Source: Agarilytica sp033852165 (GTDB lineage: Bacteria > Pseudomonadota > Gammaproteobacteria > Pseudomonadales > Cellvibrionaceae). Taken from it: 64,000 nt of DNA. The notes under the pieces are model-generated. The model saw only the letters and a list, made by a program, of their open reading frames with translations. It had not been told where the DNA came from and did no database searches. The stretch is taken from positions 1 through 64,000 of the forward strand of contig JAWSUZ010000035.1 in the NCBI GenBank assembly GCA_033852165.1, read 5' to 3'. How positions within the stretch are numbered: the stretch's first letter is position 1; the number at the start of each line of letters is the position of its first letter. Made by a program: the position numbers and the translations under genes. This document shows, in pieces, positions 16,994-26,620 of this stretch.

Positions 16994-18874
16994 ATGAAAA
17001 TTAAATTATCGCCTCATGCGCTCGGCCTACTTCTTCCCCTTGTTTTGTCGGGCGGCGTAATAAGCACAAACGCCTATGCCGAAACCTGTGCAGAAGAAAA
17101 GGCGAGTCAGTCAACGTCGAGTAAACGACGAAGACTGGGCCGAGAAGAGGCTGTCGATTGCACGCAGGAAGAGAAACAGAAAACCAAAACCAGCGCAAAA
17201 CCAAAACGCAAAGCCCTGAACCGAAACGCATCGCGGCCGACGCATTCCAAAAACCCGGTACGCAGCAAAAATCGCGTTTCAAAATTACCACGGCCTAAAT
17301 TACAAGATTACGTTTCTTCTGTACCCATGCCCGACCGTTGGCGCATTGTCGATTCACTCGGCTATGAAGATCACTGGTACGACCCCTACAATCGTAACGT
17401 CTTAAAAGGCGATAAACCCGTTTTCGGAAATGATTGGTTTTTTAACCTAGGTGTTATTTCAGATTCCATATATGAATCACGCGAAATCGTCACCCCCGTC
17501 GGCGCAAGCTCAACAATCAGTAACGGACGCATCGACGTATTTGGTTCGAACAAGCAAACCATCCTCAACCACAACCTCGCCACTGAATTTGTGTTGTACA
17601 AAGGCGATACCGTCTTCCGCCCACCCGATTACGAATTCCGCATCACCCCCGTGTTCAACTACAACCGCGTCGAGATTGATGAAATTCAAGGACTCTACGT
17701 CGACCCCGGAAAAGGTGAAACACGCAGCGATAACCACGTCGCCCTACAAGCCGCATTTATCGACGTGCATTTACGCAACGTTTCAGAAAAATACGACTTC
17801 GATAGTATTCGCGTGGGCATTCAGCCCTTCAGCTCAGACTTCCGAGGCTTTTTATTCCAAGACAACCAACTCGGCATCCGACTGTTCGGCACACGCAATA
17901 ACAATATATTCCAATACAACATCGCCTTCTTTCAACGCTTAGAAAAAGACACCAACAGCGGATTAAACGACCTTAGCGAACCGGTACGAAAAGACTACGT
18001 CTTTACCGCGAATTTATATTGGCAAGACTTATTCAAAAAGGGCTTCTTCTCGCAATTCTCGATTACCCATAATCGCAATGACGAGGGAGATGAGTTTTAT
18101 TTTGACAACAACGGCTTTATTGCACGCCCCGCTTCCCTTGGTCGCGAAGTCCCCCGCAACTACGATGTCACTTATTTAGGCTACAGCGGCGACGGTCACT
18201 TTGGACGCACGAACTTAACCACGTCTCTTTATTACGCATTCGGTACTGTAGAACCCGGTGTGTTCGTTACTGAAGACGTGGACATATCCGCATTATTCTT
18301 CGCATCAGAATTCTCATGGGATTTTGATTGGATACGCCCACGCCTTTCCTTTTTATACGCAACCGGCGACGACAATCCTTTTGATGATAAAGCCACAGGC
18401 TTTGATTCGATCTTCGAGAACCCACAATTCGCGGGCAGCGATACCAGTTATTGGATTCGCCAAAACACTCCATTTGTTGGCGGTGGCCGGGTTTCCCTTT
18501 CTTCGCGTAACGGTGTACTGAATTCTTTACGATCTTCTAAAGAACAAGGTCAATCCAACTTCACCAACCCCGGCACGATTTTACTGGGCATGGGCGTCGA
18601 TATGGATATAACCCCTGAGTTACGTGTTAGCGCCAACCTTAATCAGTTGTATTTCGAAACGACTGAGGTGTTGGAGGTCGCACGTAATCAAGCTGATATC
18701 GATAAGGAGATTGGCCAAGATTTGTCTTTCGCGATTATTTACCGACCTAAGATGACGCAAAATATTGTGTTCCGGGCGTCATACGCGAAGCTGATTGGCG
18801 GTGAAGGTTACGATGATTTGTTTGAGGATGAAGACTCGGATTACTTTTTGTTTAATTTGATACTGACGTATTAG
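16994..18874 (+). CDS. Outer-membrane beta-barrel protein of the electron-transfer cluster
   Basis: A 626-residue protein starting 4 bases after the lipoprotein stop. It has a signal peptide (cleavage after AYA, about residue 29), then a very basic, Ser/Thr-rich linker of about 70 residues containing RRRLG, then a long run of alternating strands ending in an aromatic C-terminus (LILTY), as outer-membrane barrels do. By position it could be the pore that holds or contacts the decaheme cytochromes, as MtrB does for MtrA; I see no CxxC pair like that of MtrB and no clear homology, so this is by analogy only. Confidence 0.7.
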   Translation: MKIKLSPHALGLLLPLVLSGGVISTNAYAETCAEEKASQSTSSKRRRLGREEAVDCTQEEKQKTKTSAKPKRKALNRNASRPTHSKNPVRSKNRVSKLPRPKLQDYVSSVPMPDRWRIVDSLGYEDHWYDPYNRNVLKGDKPVFGNDWFFNLGVISDSIYESREIVTPVGASSTISNGRIDVFGSNKQTILNHNLATEFVLYKGDTVFRPPDYEFRITPVFNYNRVEIDEIQGLYVDPGKGETRSDNHVALQAAFIDVHLRNVSEKYDFDSIRVGIQPFSSDFRGFLFQDNQLGIRLFGTRNNNIFQYNIAFFQRLEKDTNSGLNDLSEPVRKDYVFTANLYWQDLFKKGFFSQFSITHNRNDEGDEFYFDNNGFIARPASLGREVPRNYDVTYLGYSGDGHFGRTNLTTSLYYAFGTVEPGVFVTEDVDISALFFASEFSWDFDWIRPRLSFLYATGDDNPFDDKATGFDSIFENPQFAGSDTSYWIRQNTPFVGGGRVSLSSRNGVLNSLRSSKEQGQSNFTNPGTILLGMGVDMDITPELRVSANLNQLYFETTEVLEVARNQADIDKEIGQDLSFAIIYRPKMTQNIVFRASYAKLIGGEGYDDLFEDEDSDYFLFNLILTY

Positions 18875-18888
18875 GTGTGGGGGAATAC

Positions 18889-18935
18889 GTTTAGCATTTG
18901 AGGGTTTGGTTTAGGACACATATAAAGTCGTCCAT
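18889..18935 (+). repeat. Half copy of a variable-arm foldback element
   Basis: The left arm and the first part of the conserved core of the element at 18979-19086 occur here in direct orientation and break off after TCCAT. The inner hairpin and right arm are missing. It starts 15 bases after the barrel gene. Confidence 0.7.
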
Positions 18936-18978
18936 TGGCTTACTAAAAGTGGTGGCTGGCGAATTGGTTATTTTTTAC

Positions 18979-19086
18979 GTTTAGCATTTGAGGGTTTGGT
19001 TTAGGACACGCATAAATTCGTCCATGAAGCTCGGCTGCCACATCCTTGTGGCAGACGGTCCTAAACCAAACCCTCAAACACTAAAC
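18979..19086 (+). repeat. Variable-arm foldback element A
   Basis: The left arm 18979-19007 pairs with the right arm 19058-19086 (27 of 29 positions). Between them lie a conserved single strand (ACGCATAAATTCGTCCATGA then AGCTC) and an inner hairpin (CTGCCACA/TGTGGCAG). The conserved strand and the GAC...GTC closing pair recur in elements B, C and D, whose arm sequences differ. Confidence 0.85.
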
Positions 19087-19136
19087 TCGACCGGGGATGC
19101 TGGGAGAGAAAAGCCTGATACCTGCAGTTATTTATG

Positions 19137-20070
19137 AAGTGGCTTATCTCGTTCCCAAGCTGAGTATGGGAACAAGAAAAATAGACAGTCTCGAATAGCG
19201 GCACTAATCTGCAGTGATTCGGGAGGTGGTTTGATTATCTCGAACCTCGTTCCCATGCTCTGCGTGGGAATGCATACCGAAGATTAACGATTTGCAGAGT
19301 GTGCTTAGTTGAACAAGTTAGATAGTGCGTTACCACGCAGAGAATGGGAACAAGAAAAGAATAAACAGTCCCGAACACCGGCACTGAGCTGCAGTGATTC
19401 AGGAGGTGGTTTGATTATCTCGAACCTCGTTCCCATGCTCTGCGTGGGAATGCATACCGAAGATTAACGAGTTGCAGAGTGTGCTTAAGTTGAACAAGTT
19501 AGATAGTGCGTTACCACGCAGAGCGTGGGAACAAGAAAGATATACAGAAAATCGGTATTACGTTCCCAAGCTGAGAATGGGAACAAGAAAAGAATAAATA
19601 GTCCCGAACACCGGCACTGAACTGCAGTGATTCGGGAGGTGGTTTGATTATCTCGAACCTCGTTCCCATGCTCTGCGTGGGAATGCATACCGAAGATTAA
19701 CGATTTGCAGAGTGTACTTAGTTGAACAAGTTAGATAGTGCGTTACCACGCTGAGCATAGGAACGAGAAAAATAAACAGTCTCGAATATCGGCACTGAGC
19801 TGCAGTGATTCGGGAGGTGGGTTCAAGACCTTCTAATGCCAAGGATGGCATTAGAGAGCCTACATGGATGTATTTATGGCGTGTCTTGAACCCACCTCCC
19901 GGAGCGCTGCAGCGGACTAGAAAGGTTTACAGAACAAATCTGTATTGCGTTACCACGCTGAGCATGGGAACGAGAAAAGAATTAACAGAGCCAGATACCG
20001 GCGCTGCAGCGGACTAGAAAGATTTACCGAACAAATTGGTATTGCGTTACCACGCAGAGCGTGGGAACGA
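19137..20070. repeat. Tandem repeat array of about 180-bp units with CGTTCCCA palindromes
   Basis: Units starting near 19200, 19380, 19613 and 19792 share the order GGCACTGAGCTGCAGTGATT, GGGAGGTGGTTTGATTATC, a CGTTCCCATGC/GCGTGGGAATG palindrome and a GAACAAGTTAGATAGTGCG stretch. The unit at 19380 has an extra piece of about 52 bp. The fourth unit is interrupted by foldback element D. From 19904 two further units of about 97 bp (GCGCTGCAGCGGACTAGAAA) follow. No gene is supported inside. It separates the two halves of the electron-transfer cluster. Confidence 0.85.
19811..19901 (-). repeat. Variable-arm foldback element D inside the tandem array
   Basis: A perfect 19-bp inverted repeat (19811-19829 with 19883-19901) encloses an inner hairpin TCTAATGCC/GGCATTAGA and, on the minus strand, the conserved strand ACGCCATAAATACATCCATG. 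The outer 10 bases of the left arm equal the host repeat (CGGGAGGTGG) seen in the other units, and the same bases reappear inverted at the far end. The element thus seems to carry an inverted copy of the sequence it sits in. Confidence 0.85.
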
Positions 20071-20184
20071 GAACAAAAAAGAATTAATAGTTCGAACAGT
20101 GGCACTGAGCTGCAGCGGACTGGATAAACAGAAAATTACTCGACTTAAACAGAGTAAATAAAAAACAATTTCAAGGCGAAGGTT

Positions 20185-23100
20185 ATGCTTGCTTCAAATA
20201 TTGTCAAAACGCTCAACCGTTTTCACATACCCAAAATAACACTGATGATTGCCATCGGGTTTTTAGGCAGCGATGCCCTCGCCTCATCCAAACACCACGT
20301 CGTGGATCGCGACTATACCGTCGCACTGCCCGCGCCGCCCAGCCAAAGCCAAGCCGAGGTCGACACAAAAAATGTCGGCTGTATGAGCTGCCATACCGAA
20401 ACCGACAATAAAACCATGCACAGCAACCGAGCCATCAAACTCGGCTGTATCGACTGCCATGGCGGCGACACCTCGGTCATCAAACCCGAACTCGCCCAAC
20501 AAGATACCCCCGCCTACAACACAGCAATGAACAATGCCCACGTGCTGCCCACGATACCCGACGCTTGGCACACGCCCAACAGTGGCACGCCAGAACGAGC
20601 GTACACATTACTGAACAAAGAAAGCCCCGAGTTTATCCGCTTTATTAACCCATCGGATTATCGTGTTGTCAGCGAATCGTGTGGTGCTTGTCACCAAGAA
20701 ACAATAGAAGCCTCGCTTCGCAGTTTGCACTCTACCGGCGCGATGCTTTGGGGCGGTGCGGCTTACAATAATGGTATTTTACCGAATAAGAATTACAACT
20801 TAGGTGAAGGCTATAACCGCGACGGTGAAGCTATTTCGATTAAAGGCCCACGGGTACCGGAATATCTGCGAGCAGAAGTCGCGGCTATGGGCGTGATTCC
20901 CGAGACCTTCCCTTTGCCATCTTGGGAAACGGTTGAACCCGGCGATATTTTCCGAGTGTTTGAACGCGGTGGTCGCAATATAACGAACTTATTTCCTGAG
21001 ACGGGTATTCCCAGTAACCTTGGCCAGATTCAACGGATGGAAGAACCGGGTCGGCCTGACTTCCGTCAATCTAACCGTGGGCCTGGCACTGGCGCTCGTA
21101 TTGCGGTGCCGTTAATTAACCTGACGAAAACACGTTTGAATGATCCTTTAGTGTGGTTCCCTGGCACTAACGATCAACCGGGTGATTATCGCCATTCTGG
21201 CTGTGCATCTTGCCATGTGGTTTACGCGAATGACCGTGACCCAAAACATTCTGGCCCTTATGCGAAATACGGCCACGACGGTCAGTCGATTACTAAAGAC
21301 CCTACCATTGATAAAGAAGAAAGCGGACACCCTCTGCAACATGCGTTTACGCGTGCGATTCCTACGAGCCAGTGCATGATCTGCCATATGCACCAACCCA
21401 ACATGTTTATGAATACCTTTTTGGGTTACACCATGTGGGATTATGAATCCGATGCGCCGCATATGTGGCCGAAAGAACAGCAATACCCAACGCACGAAGA
21501 AAAGCGCAAAGTCCTCGAACGCAACCCTGAGGGCGCAGCGCCTAAAGGTAAGTGGGCCGATGTTAAGTTTTTGAAATCGGTGTGGGATAACAACGATAAA
21601 ATGCAGGACACACAGTTTGCGGATTACCACAGTCACGGCTGGAATTTCCGCGCGATCTTTAAGCGTGACCGTAAAGGTAATTTGCTGGATGCAGAAGGCA
21701 AGGTCGTTTCGGATACTGATCCTAAGAAATTCGACAAAGCGGTTCACATGTCTTCGATTCATGCCGATGTGGGCATGCACTGTGTCGATTGCCATTTTGC
21801 GCAAGACAACCACGGCAACGGCCATATGTATGGCGAGGTAGCTTTGGCTGTAGAGGTGGATTGTAAAGATTGCCACGGTACGGCGAAGGAATATCCGAAC
21901 CTCTTTACTTCTGGCCCTGCGGCTTTGGAAGGCGGAGCGGATTTGTCTATATTGCGCACGCCCGATGGCCGACGACGTTTTGAATGGGTGAACGGGAAAC
22001 TGTTCCAGCGTTCTTCGTTGAACCCTGAATTAGAATGGCAAATGAGTTTAGTAAAAGACAGTGTGACCAAGGGCCATAAAGAATATAACCCCAAAGCGGC
22101 GCGCGCTAAATTGATGAGCAATAACACCACAACCCAAACGTGGGACGGTAAAGCGGCTCCGAATGATTTGGCTCACTCGAATGACGAAATGGAATGTTAC
22201 GCCTGCCATACTTCGTGGACCACGACGTGTGGTGGCTGCCATTTACCGATTGAAGCGAACTCAAAAACGGAACGTAACCATTACGAAGGTGGCGAGACAC
22301 GCAACTACGCGACGTATAATCCGCAAGTCGCACGTGACCAAGCCTTTATGTTGGGCCGCCGAGGCAAGGCTAAGGGTGGCAAGATAGCCCCGACGCGTTC
22401 GACTTCTGCCCTTGTACTTTCATCTACGAATTCTAATCGCGAGAAGATTTATATTCAGCAACCGCCGATTGCTTCCAGTGGGTTTAGCTCGCAAGCGTTT
22501 AACCCGCACTTTCCGCATACGGTACGTAAAACAGAAACCAAGACGTGTAGCGATTGCCATTTATCGAAAGATAAAGACAACAACGCGATTATGGCGCAGC
22601 TGTTAATGCAGGGCACAAACTTTATTAACTTTGTGGGCTATAACGCGTGGTTAGGCGGCGATGGCGAAGTGGCGGCTGTGCAATTAACCGAGTGGGATGA
22701 ACCCCAAGCCGTGATCGGCAGTTACTTGCATGAGTATGCATATCCGGATTGGTTTAAGGATCATCAAGACAACGACCTTAAACTCAAGAACGCGCATAAG
22801 CATTCAGCGGGTAAAGCCAATTGCTTACAATTACGCGGCGAATACTTATATGTGGCTGAAGGTAAAAACGGTGTTCAGGTTTATGACGTTGCCGGTATTG
22901 CCAACAAAGGTATTTCTCAACGGATTATTACAGCACCGTTTAGCCCGCTCGGTCACGATGCACATTTGAAAACGAAGAATGCGACGTGTATTGCTTTGCC
23001 TTCGAACCAGCCCATTAACCCGGCGAAAAATACCGGCGATTTAATGCGTATCGATAACCAGGAACAACCTTTCCACCCCATTTATAACTACGCCATTATT

Positions 23101-23940
23101 ACCGACTCAAAAGAAGGTTTGATTCTGACGAACATCAATACTTTTTCAGACGGCGACCCGCGTAATAATGATTTAGAGAAAGTGCTGGTTTGGAATGAGA
23201 ACGGTGTATTGAACGGCGCTCGGCATATTACGATTGGCGGTCATTATGTTTACATCACTACGGAGACGGGTGTGGCGATTGTCGATTTGGATAAACCTTT
23301 ATCGCCCAAGCTTGTGGCAACGATTCCTTTAACCGATGCCCGCGCGACGTCGCTTCAGTTCCGGTATTTGTTTGTGACCGATAGCGAAGGTTTAAAAGTG
23401 ATTGATGTGACGGATATTCAAAACCCTGCGTTGATCGCCAACAACACCATCAAAATCGGCAATGCATACAAGATGCATTTGGCTCGGACTTACGCGTATG
23501 TGGCTGCTGGTAAAGACGGTTTGATCATTGTTGATATTACCAAGCCTGAGGCGATGAAAGAGTTCAAACGCTTTACCGCCGACGGCCAGTTAGAAGACAG
23601 CCGCGATGTGATTGTTGCCACGACCAATGCTTCTTTGTTCGCGTATGTCGCGGATGGTAAAGGTGGTTTGAAGGTGATTCAGTTGACTTCGCCTAAGTTA
23701 CAACCTAAGTTTTACGGCTTTAGCCCTGAGCCTAATCCTAAATTGATTGCGAAGTACCGTTCGGGTAAAGCGCTGTTAAGTTTGTCTCGGCCTTTGGAGC
23801 GGGATCGTGGTGTGGATGAGACCGGTGGGCAAATCGCTGTATTTGGGCGTAAAGGTTCACGACCTCTGAATCAGCAAGAAATGCAGAAGATGTATTTGGA
23901 TAAAGACGGTAAGCCTTGGTTTGTTGAAGACAAGCCATAG
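20185..23940 (+). CDS. Decaheme cytochrome c fused to LVIVD beta-propeller repeats
   Basis: A 1251-residue exported protein (signal peptide ending at ALA, about residue 33). Ten CxxCH sites lie between about residues 66 and 790: CMSCH, CIDCH, CGACH, CASCH, CMICH, CVDCH, CKDCH, CYACH, CGGCH and CSDCH. From about 860 to 1190 come LVIVD-type repeats (YLYVAEGKNGVQVYDV, YVYITTETGVAIVDL, YLFVTDSEGLKVIDV, YAYVAAGKDGLIIVDI, FAYVADGKGGLKVIQL), which fold as a propeller in surface proteins. It is probably periplasmic or on the cell surface, accepting electrons from the upstream chain. The ATG has an AAGGCGAAGG ribosome site. The heme-propeller fusion is rare in my knowledge. Confidence 0.9.
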   Translation: MLASNIVKTLNRFHIPKITLMIAIGFLGSDALASSKHHVVDRDYTVALPAPPSQSQAEVDTKNVGCMSCHTETDNKTMHSNRAIKLGCIDCHGGDTSVIKPELAQQDTPAYNTAMNNAHVLPTIPDAWHTPNSGTPERAYTLLNKESPEFIRFINPSDYRVVSESCGACHQETIEASLRSLHSTGAMLWGGAAYNNGILPNKNYNLGEGYNRDGEAISIKGPRVPEYLRAEVAAMGVIPETFPLPSWETVEPGDIFRVFERGGRNITNLFPETGIPSNLGQIQRMEEPGRPDFRQSNRGPGTGARIAVPLINLTKTRLNDPLVWFPGTNDQPGDYRHSGCASCHVVYANDRDPKHSGPYAKYGHDGQSITKDPTIDKEESGHPLQHAFTRAIPTSQCMICHMHQPNMFMNTFLGYTMWDYESDAPHMWPKEQQYPTHEEKRKVLERNPEGAAPKGKWADVKFLKSVWDNNDKMQDTQFADYHSHGWNFRAIFKRDRKGNLLDAEGKVVSDTDPKKFDKAVHMSSIHADVGMHCVDCHFAQDNHGNGHMYGEVALAVEVDCKDCHGTAKEYPNLFTSGPAALEGGADLSILRTPDGRRRFEWVNGKLFQRSSLNPELEWQMSLVKDSVTKGHKEYNPKAARAKLMSNNTTTQTWDGKAAPNDLAHSNDEMECYACHTSWTTTCGGCHLPIEANSKTERNHYEGGETRNYATYNPQVARDQAFMLGRRGKAKGGKIAPTRSTSALVLSSTNSNREKIYIQQPPIASSGFSSQAFNPHFPHTVRKTETKTCSDCHLSKDKDNNAIMAQLLMQGTNFINFVGYNAWLGGDGEVAAVQLTEWDEPQAVIGSYLHEYAYPDWFKDHQDNDLKLKNAHKHSAGKANCLQLRGEYLYVAEGKNGVQVYDVAGIANKGISQRIITAPFSPLGHDAHLKTKNATCIALPSNQPINPAKNTGDLMRIDNQEQPFHPIYNYAIITDSKEGLILTNINTFSDGDPRNNDLEKVLVWNENGVLNGARHITIGGHYVYITTETGVAIVDLDKPLSPKLVATIPLTDARATSLQFRYLFVTDSEGLKVIDVTDIQNPALIANNTIKIGNAYKMHLARTYAYVAAGKDGLIIVDITKPEAMKEFKRFTADGQLEDSRDVIVATTNASLFAYVADGKGGLKVIQLTSPKLQPKFYGFSPEPNPKLIAKYRSGKALLSLSRPLERDRGVDETGGQIAVFGRKGSRPLNQQEMQKMYLDKDGKPWFVEDKP

Positions 23941-23992
23941 GGATCACCTCTAAGAGCGCGTTAAAAGCGTAAAAGTTAAAAGCATAAAGTAA

Positions 23993-24156
23993 CTAACCGG
24001 GCCATATAAATGAATACTAATAGCTTCGATATAGTATTCAGGCAAGGATACTCTTCGGGTAAGACACGCTGTAAATACATCCGTGTACGCTCGGCTGCCG
24101 CGTCCATGCGCCAGACGGTCTTACCCGAAGAGTATCCTTACCTTCCGCCCTGGTAG
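23993..24156 (+). repeat. Variable-arm foldback element B (164 bp)
   Basis: The outer ends CTAACCGGGC and GCCCTGGTAG are imperfect inverted repeats. Inside, a perfect 22-bp stem (24044-24065 with 24118-24139) encloses the conserved strand ACGCTGTAAATACATCCGTG and an inner hairpin. It is nearly the same as element C at 35253-35415, including the arms, but shares only the core with A and D. It lies in the space after the decaheme gene. Confidence 0.85.
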
Positions 24157-24186
24157 TAAAAGTTAGAAGCGCATAAGAAAATAACG

Positions 24187-24321
24187 AGTACCCGTCCATA
24201 AACAGAGTCGTAGAGAGGGGATAGTTAAATAGTCAGATTTACGCTATTCGATATCGGGTAGTGCGAAAATAGCCGTTTAAATATCGCCTCAGTAGACAGC
24301 TGTTTATAGATGGGCGCTAAC
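24187..24321 (+). repeat. Inverted-repeat element, second family, copy 1
   Basis: The ends AGTACCCGTCCATAAACAG and CTGTTTATAGATGGGCGCTA are inverted repeats. An inner stem (GAGAGGGGATAGTTAAA with TTTAAATATCGCCTC) and conserved GAGTCGTAG and CAGTAGAC strings follow. The reverse complement of 34587-34750 has the same plan with different but paired stem bases. Confidence 0.75.
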
Positions 24322-24350
24322 AAGAATAAGAACATTGCCGGAAGTTACCT

Positions 24351-25658
24351 ATGATGGTTTGGCCAAAGAAACACTCTGCGTTTATCGCATCCGCCTTCAG
24401 TTTATTATTGGCTGGGGCGGCATACGCACTGCCGCAATACGATGAAGAAGAACACCTCGGCGTTGCGACCTGTGCCAGTAGTGTTTGCCACGGTAAACAA
24501 ACGGCGGCGACTAACAGTAATGTGATGTTGAATGAATACAAAATTTGGATCACGGAAGACCGTCATGCGAATGCCTATAAGACTCTACTCTCTGCAGAGT
24601 CTCGGCGTATTGCGACGAATATGGGGCTGCCTGCCCCGGCGCATAAATCGCAAATATGTTTGGACTGCCACACGGATAATGTTCCGAAAGAAAAACGCGG
24701 CGAAGAGTTTCGGATCGATGACGGCGTCGGTTGTGAATCTTGCCACGGCGGCGCAGAGCTTTGGTTAGAAAGCCATACGGAAGAAGGTATTACTCATGCG
24801 GCTAATCTTAAAAATAAAATGTACCCAACTGAAGATGGTTTTGCTCGGGCCAAGCTTTGTCTTTCTTGCCATTTAGGCACCAAGAATAAACTCGTGACTC
24901 ACGAAATTATGGGCGCGGGTCACCCCCGATTGTTTTTTGAAATGGAAAGTTTTACCGCCAACCAACCCGCGCATTATAACGTTGATCCCGATTATATTAA
25001 GCGTAAAGGTGAATTCAGCGGCTTTACCATGTGGGCTGTGGGGCAACTGGCTTCGGCTAAGGCCAGTGTTGAGTTGATGAAAATCTATTTGGTGAAAGAC
25101 CATTCGATGTTCCCGGAATTGGTATTTTACGATTGTCATTCTTGCCATCACTCTATGTCCGAAAAGCGTTGGAATGCGACTCCTAGTACGGGAAAGGTGG
25201 CTCCGGGCTCTGTGCGTTTGAATTTGGTTAATTTAATTATGCTGCGAGAGTTTACTTCCGTGGTGTACCCCAAGATGCAAGCAACCTTGTCAGCCGGAAT
25301 TAAAACACTTAACGAAGCGTCTCAAAAGAATCATGCTGAGCTTGCCGCTGCACTCACTGAGATCAGTCTGGTTATTGCTGACCTTGAGGCAAAACTTCGC
25401 GGCGGGGTTTACTCGAAGACTCAAATGGCGAAAGTGAGAACGCGCCTTCTCTCTCAAGCGGCTAAAGGCGAGTACCGAGATTACATCGTGGCCGAGCAAG
25501 CGTTTTATACCATCGAAGGCTTTACGATTAACCTTAAGCAATTCGATCGATACCAAAACCAGCTGGATAAGTTGTATACGATTTTAAAAGCAGAAGACGC
25601 ATTCAGCCCTTCAAAATTCAAAACGGTTGCACGACAGGTTAAGAGTGGCTTTGAATGA
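24351..25658 (+). CDS. Cytochrome c554-like multiheme protein
   Basis: A 435-residue exported protein (signal peptide to about residue 27). It has four CxxCH sites (CLDCH, CESCH, CLSCH, CHSCH) and an N-terminal CASSVCHG, which is a C-x4-CH site and may be a fifth, non-standard heme. Isolated MGxGHPR and WAVGQLASAKA strings resemble the cytochrome c554/c-prime group. The last 150 residues are helical without hemes. Its stop overlaps the phosphatase start (ATGA), so the two are translated together; that ties the cytochromes to the signalling genes. Confidence 0.82.
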   Translation: MMVWPKKHSAFIASAFSLLLAGAAYALPQYDEEEHLGVATCASSVCHGKQTAATNSNVMLNEYKIWITEDRHANAYKTLLSAESRRIATNMGLPAPAHKSQICLDCHTDNVPKEKRGEEFRIDDGVGCESCHGGAELWLESHTEEGITHAANLKNKMYPTEDGFARAKLCLSCHLGTKNKLVTHEIMGAGHPRLFFEMESFTANQPAHYNVDPDYIKRKGEFSGFTMWAVGQLASAKASVELMKIYLVKDHSMFPELVFYDCHSCHHSMSEKRWNATPSTGKVAPGSVRLNLVNLIMLREFTSVVYPKMQATLSAGIKTLNEASQKNHAELAAALTEISLVIADLEAKLRGGVYSKTQMAKVRTRLLSQAAKGEYRDYIVAEQAFYTIEGFTINLKQFDRYQNQLDKLYTILKAEDAFSPSKFKTVARQVKSGFE

Positions 25659-26509
25659 GCAAGCGCAACACCGAAATAGGCTTTACCGCTAAAACCAATA
25701 AAGGCCGTGTTCGAAAGCACAACGAAGACGCTATTTTTGGTGAGCTTGATGCTAGGCTTTGGATCGTCGCCGACGGCATGGGTGGATACGCCTGTGGCGA
25801 GGTCGCCAGTGCGATCAGTATCGACACCATATCCGAGGCGGTCAAACGTGGTGTCAGTGTCAGTAAAGCCATTGAACAAGCCCACGAAGCCGTTACTGAG
25901 CGCACAGAAGCCGACATGAGCACGAAGGGCATGGCTTCTACGGTTGTGGCGCTCACGGTTAACAACAACCATTATGAAATCTTTTGGGTGGGCGACAGCC
26001 GCGCCTACTGCCTACGCAATAATAATCTCGTTCAGCTGAGCCGTGATCACTCCTATCTTGAGTGGCTGGTCGATAAAGGCTTAAGCCGTGAACAAGCGGC
26101 TAACGATCCAAAACAAGCGCGACTGACACAAGGTGTCGGTCTACGCATGCCTAACGTTGATACGGTTTCTGGAAACGTTAAACTGGGTGATCGTTTTTTG
26201 CTTTGCAGTGACGGTGTCTACGGCGAGCTGAAGAAAGAATTAATCGAATCGCTGCTACGCAGCAAAGACGATAGCGGGCCAGTCACGCAAGCCATAATCG
26301 ACGCCGCTTTGGCAAACGGAGGCAAAGACAATATCAGTGCTATCGTCGTCGATATTGAGCCCAGCAAGCGTAAAAAGCTGTATACCTGGCTCAAACTAAT
26401 CGTCAAATTAAAGAAATTTGCCGCCGCATGGCGACTCTGGGCGCCGGCAGTCGCCGGTATCAGTTTGGCGGCCCTGAGCTTCCTTGTTTTTTTGATGTTG
26501 CGCTCTTAG
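25655..26509 (+). CDS. Tail-anchored PP2C-type Ser/Thr phosphatase
   Basis: A 284-residue metal-dependent protein phosphatase. The PP2C motifs are in order: NEDAIFG near 24, VADGMGG near 38 (metal Asp), GDSRAY near 112, CSDGVYGEL near 185 and GGKDNISAIVVD near 217. A C-terminal helix (about 262-284) would anchor it in the inner membrane with the catalytic domain in the cytosol. It overlaps the cytochrome gene by 4 bases and precedes a double-FHA gene. It should remove phosphate from Ser/Thr of partner proteins; no matching kinase gene is in the cluster. Confidence 0.92.
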   Translation: MSKRNTEIGFTAKTNKGRVRKHNEDAIFGELDARLWIVADGMGGYACGEVASAISIDTISEAVKRGVSVSKAIEQAHEAVTERTEADMSTKGMASTVVALTVNNNHYEIFWVGDSRAYCLRNNNLVQLSRDHSYLEWLVDKGLSREQAANDPKQARLTQGVGLRMPNVDTVSGNVKLGDRFLLCSDGVYGELKKELIESLLRSKDDSGPVTQAIIDAALANGGKDNISAIVVDIEPSKRKKLYTWLKLIVKLKKFAAAWRLWAPAVAGISLAALSFLVFLMLRS

Positions 26510-26620
26510 TGCAAGTTATCATTTAATAGCGCATATTCAGCCATTTGTTGAATGCGCAGACCGTTACACATAAGCCAAGTCGACATTGGCGCTACAGAAT
26601 AAAAGAGTTTTGAGATCAAT

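Noticed and set aside
19137..20070. CRISPR array
   Set aside because: The units are 180 bp with conserved inner sequence and no regular short repeat with unique spacers; no cas gene is nearby.
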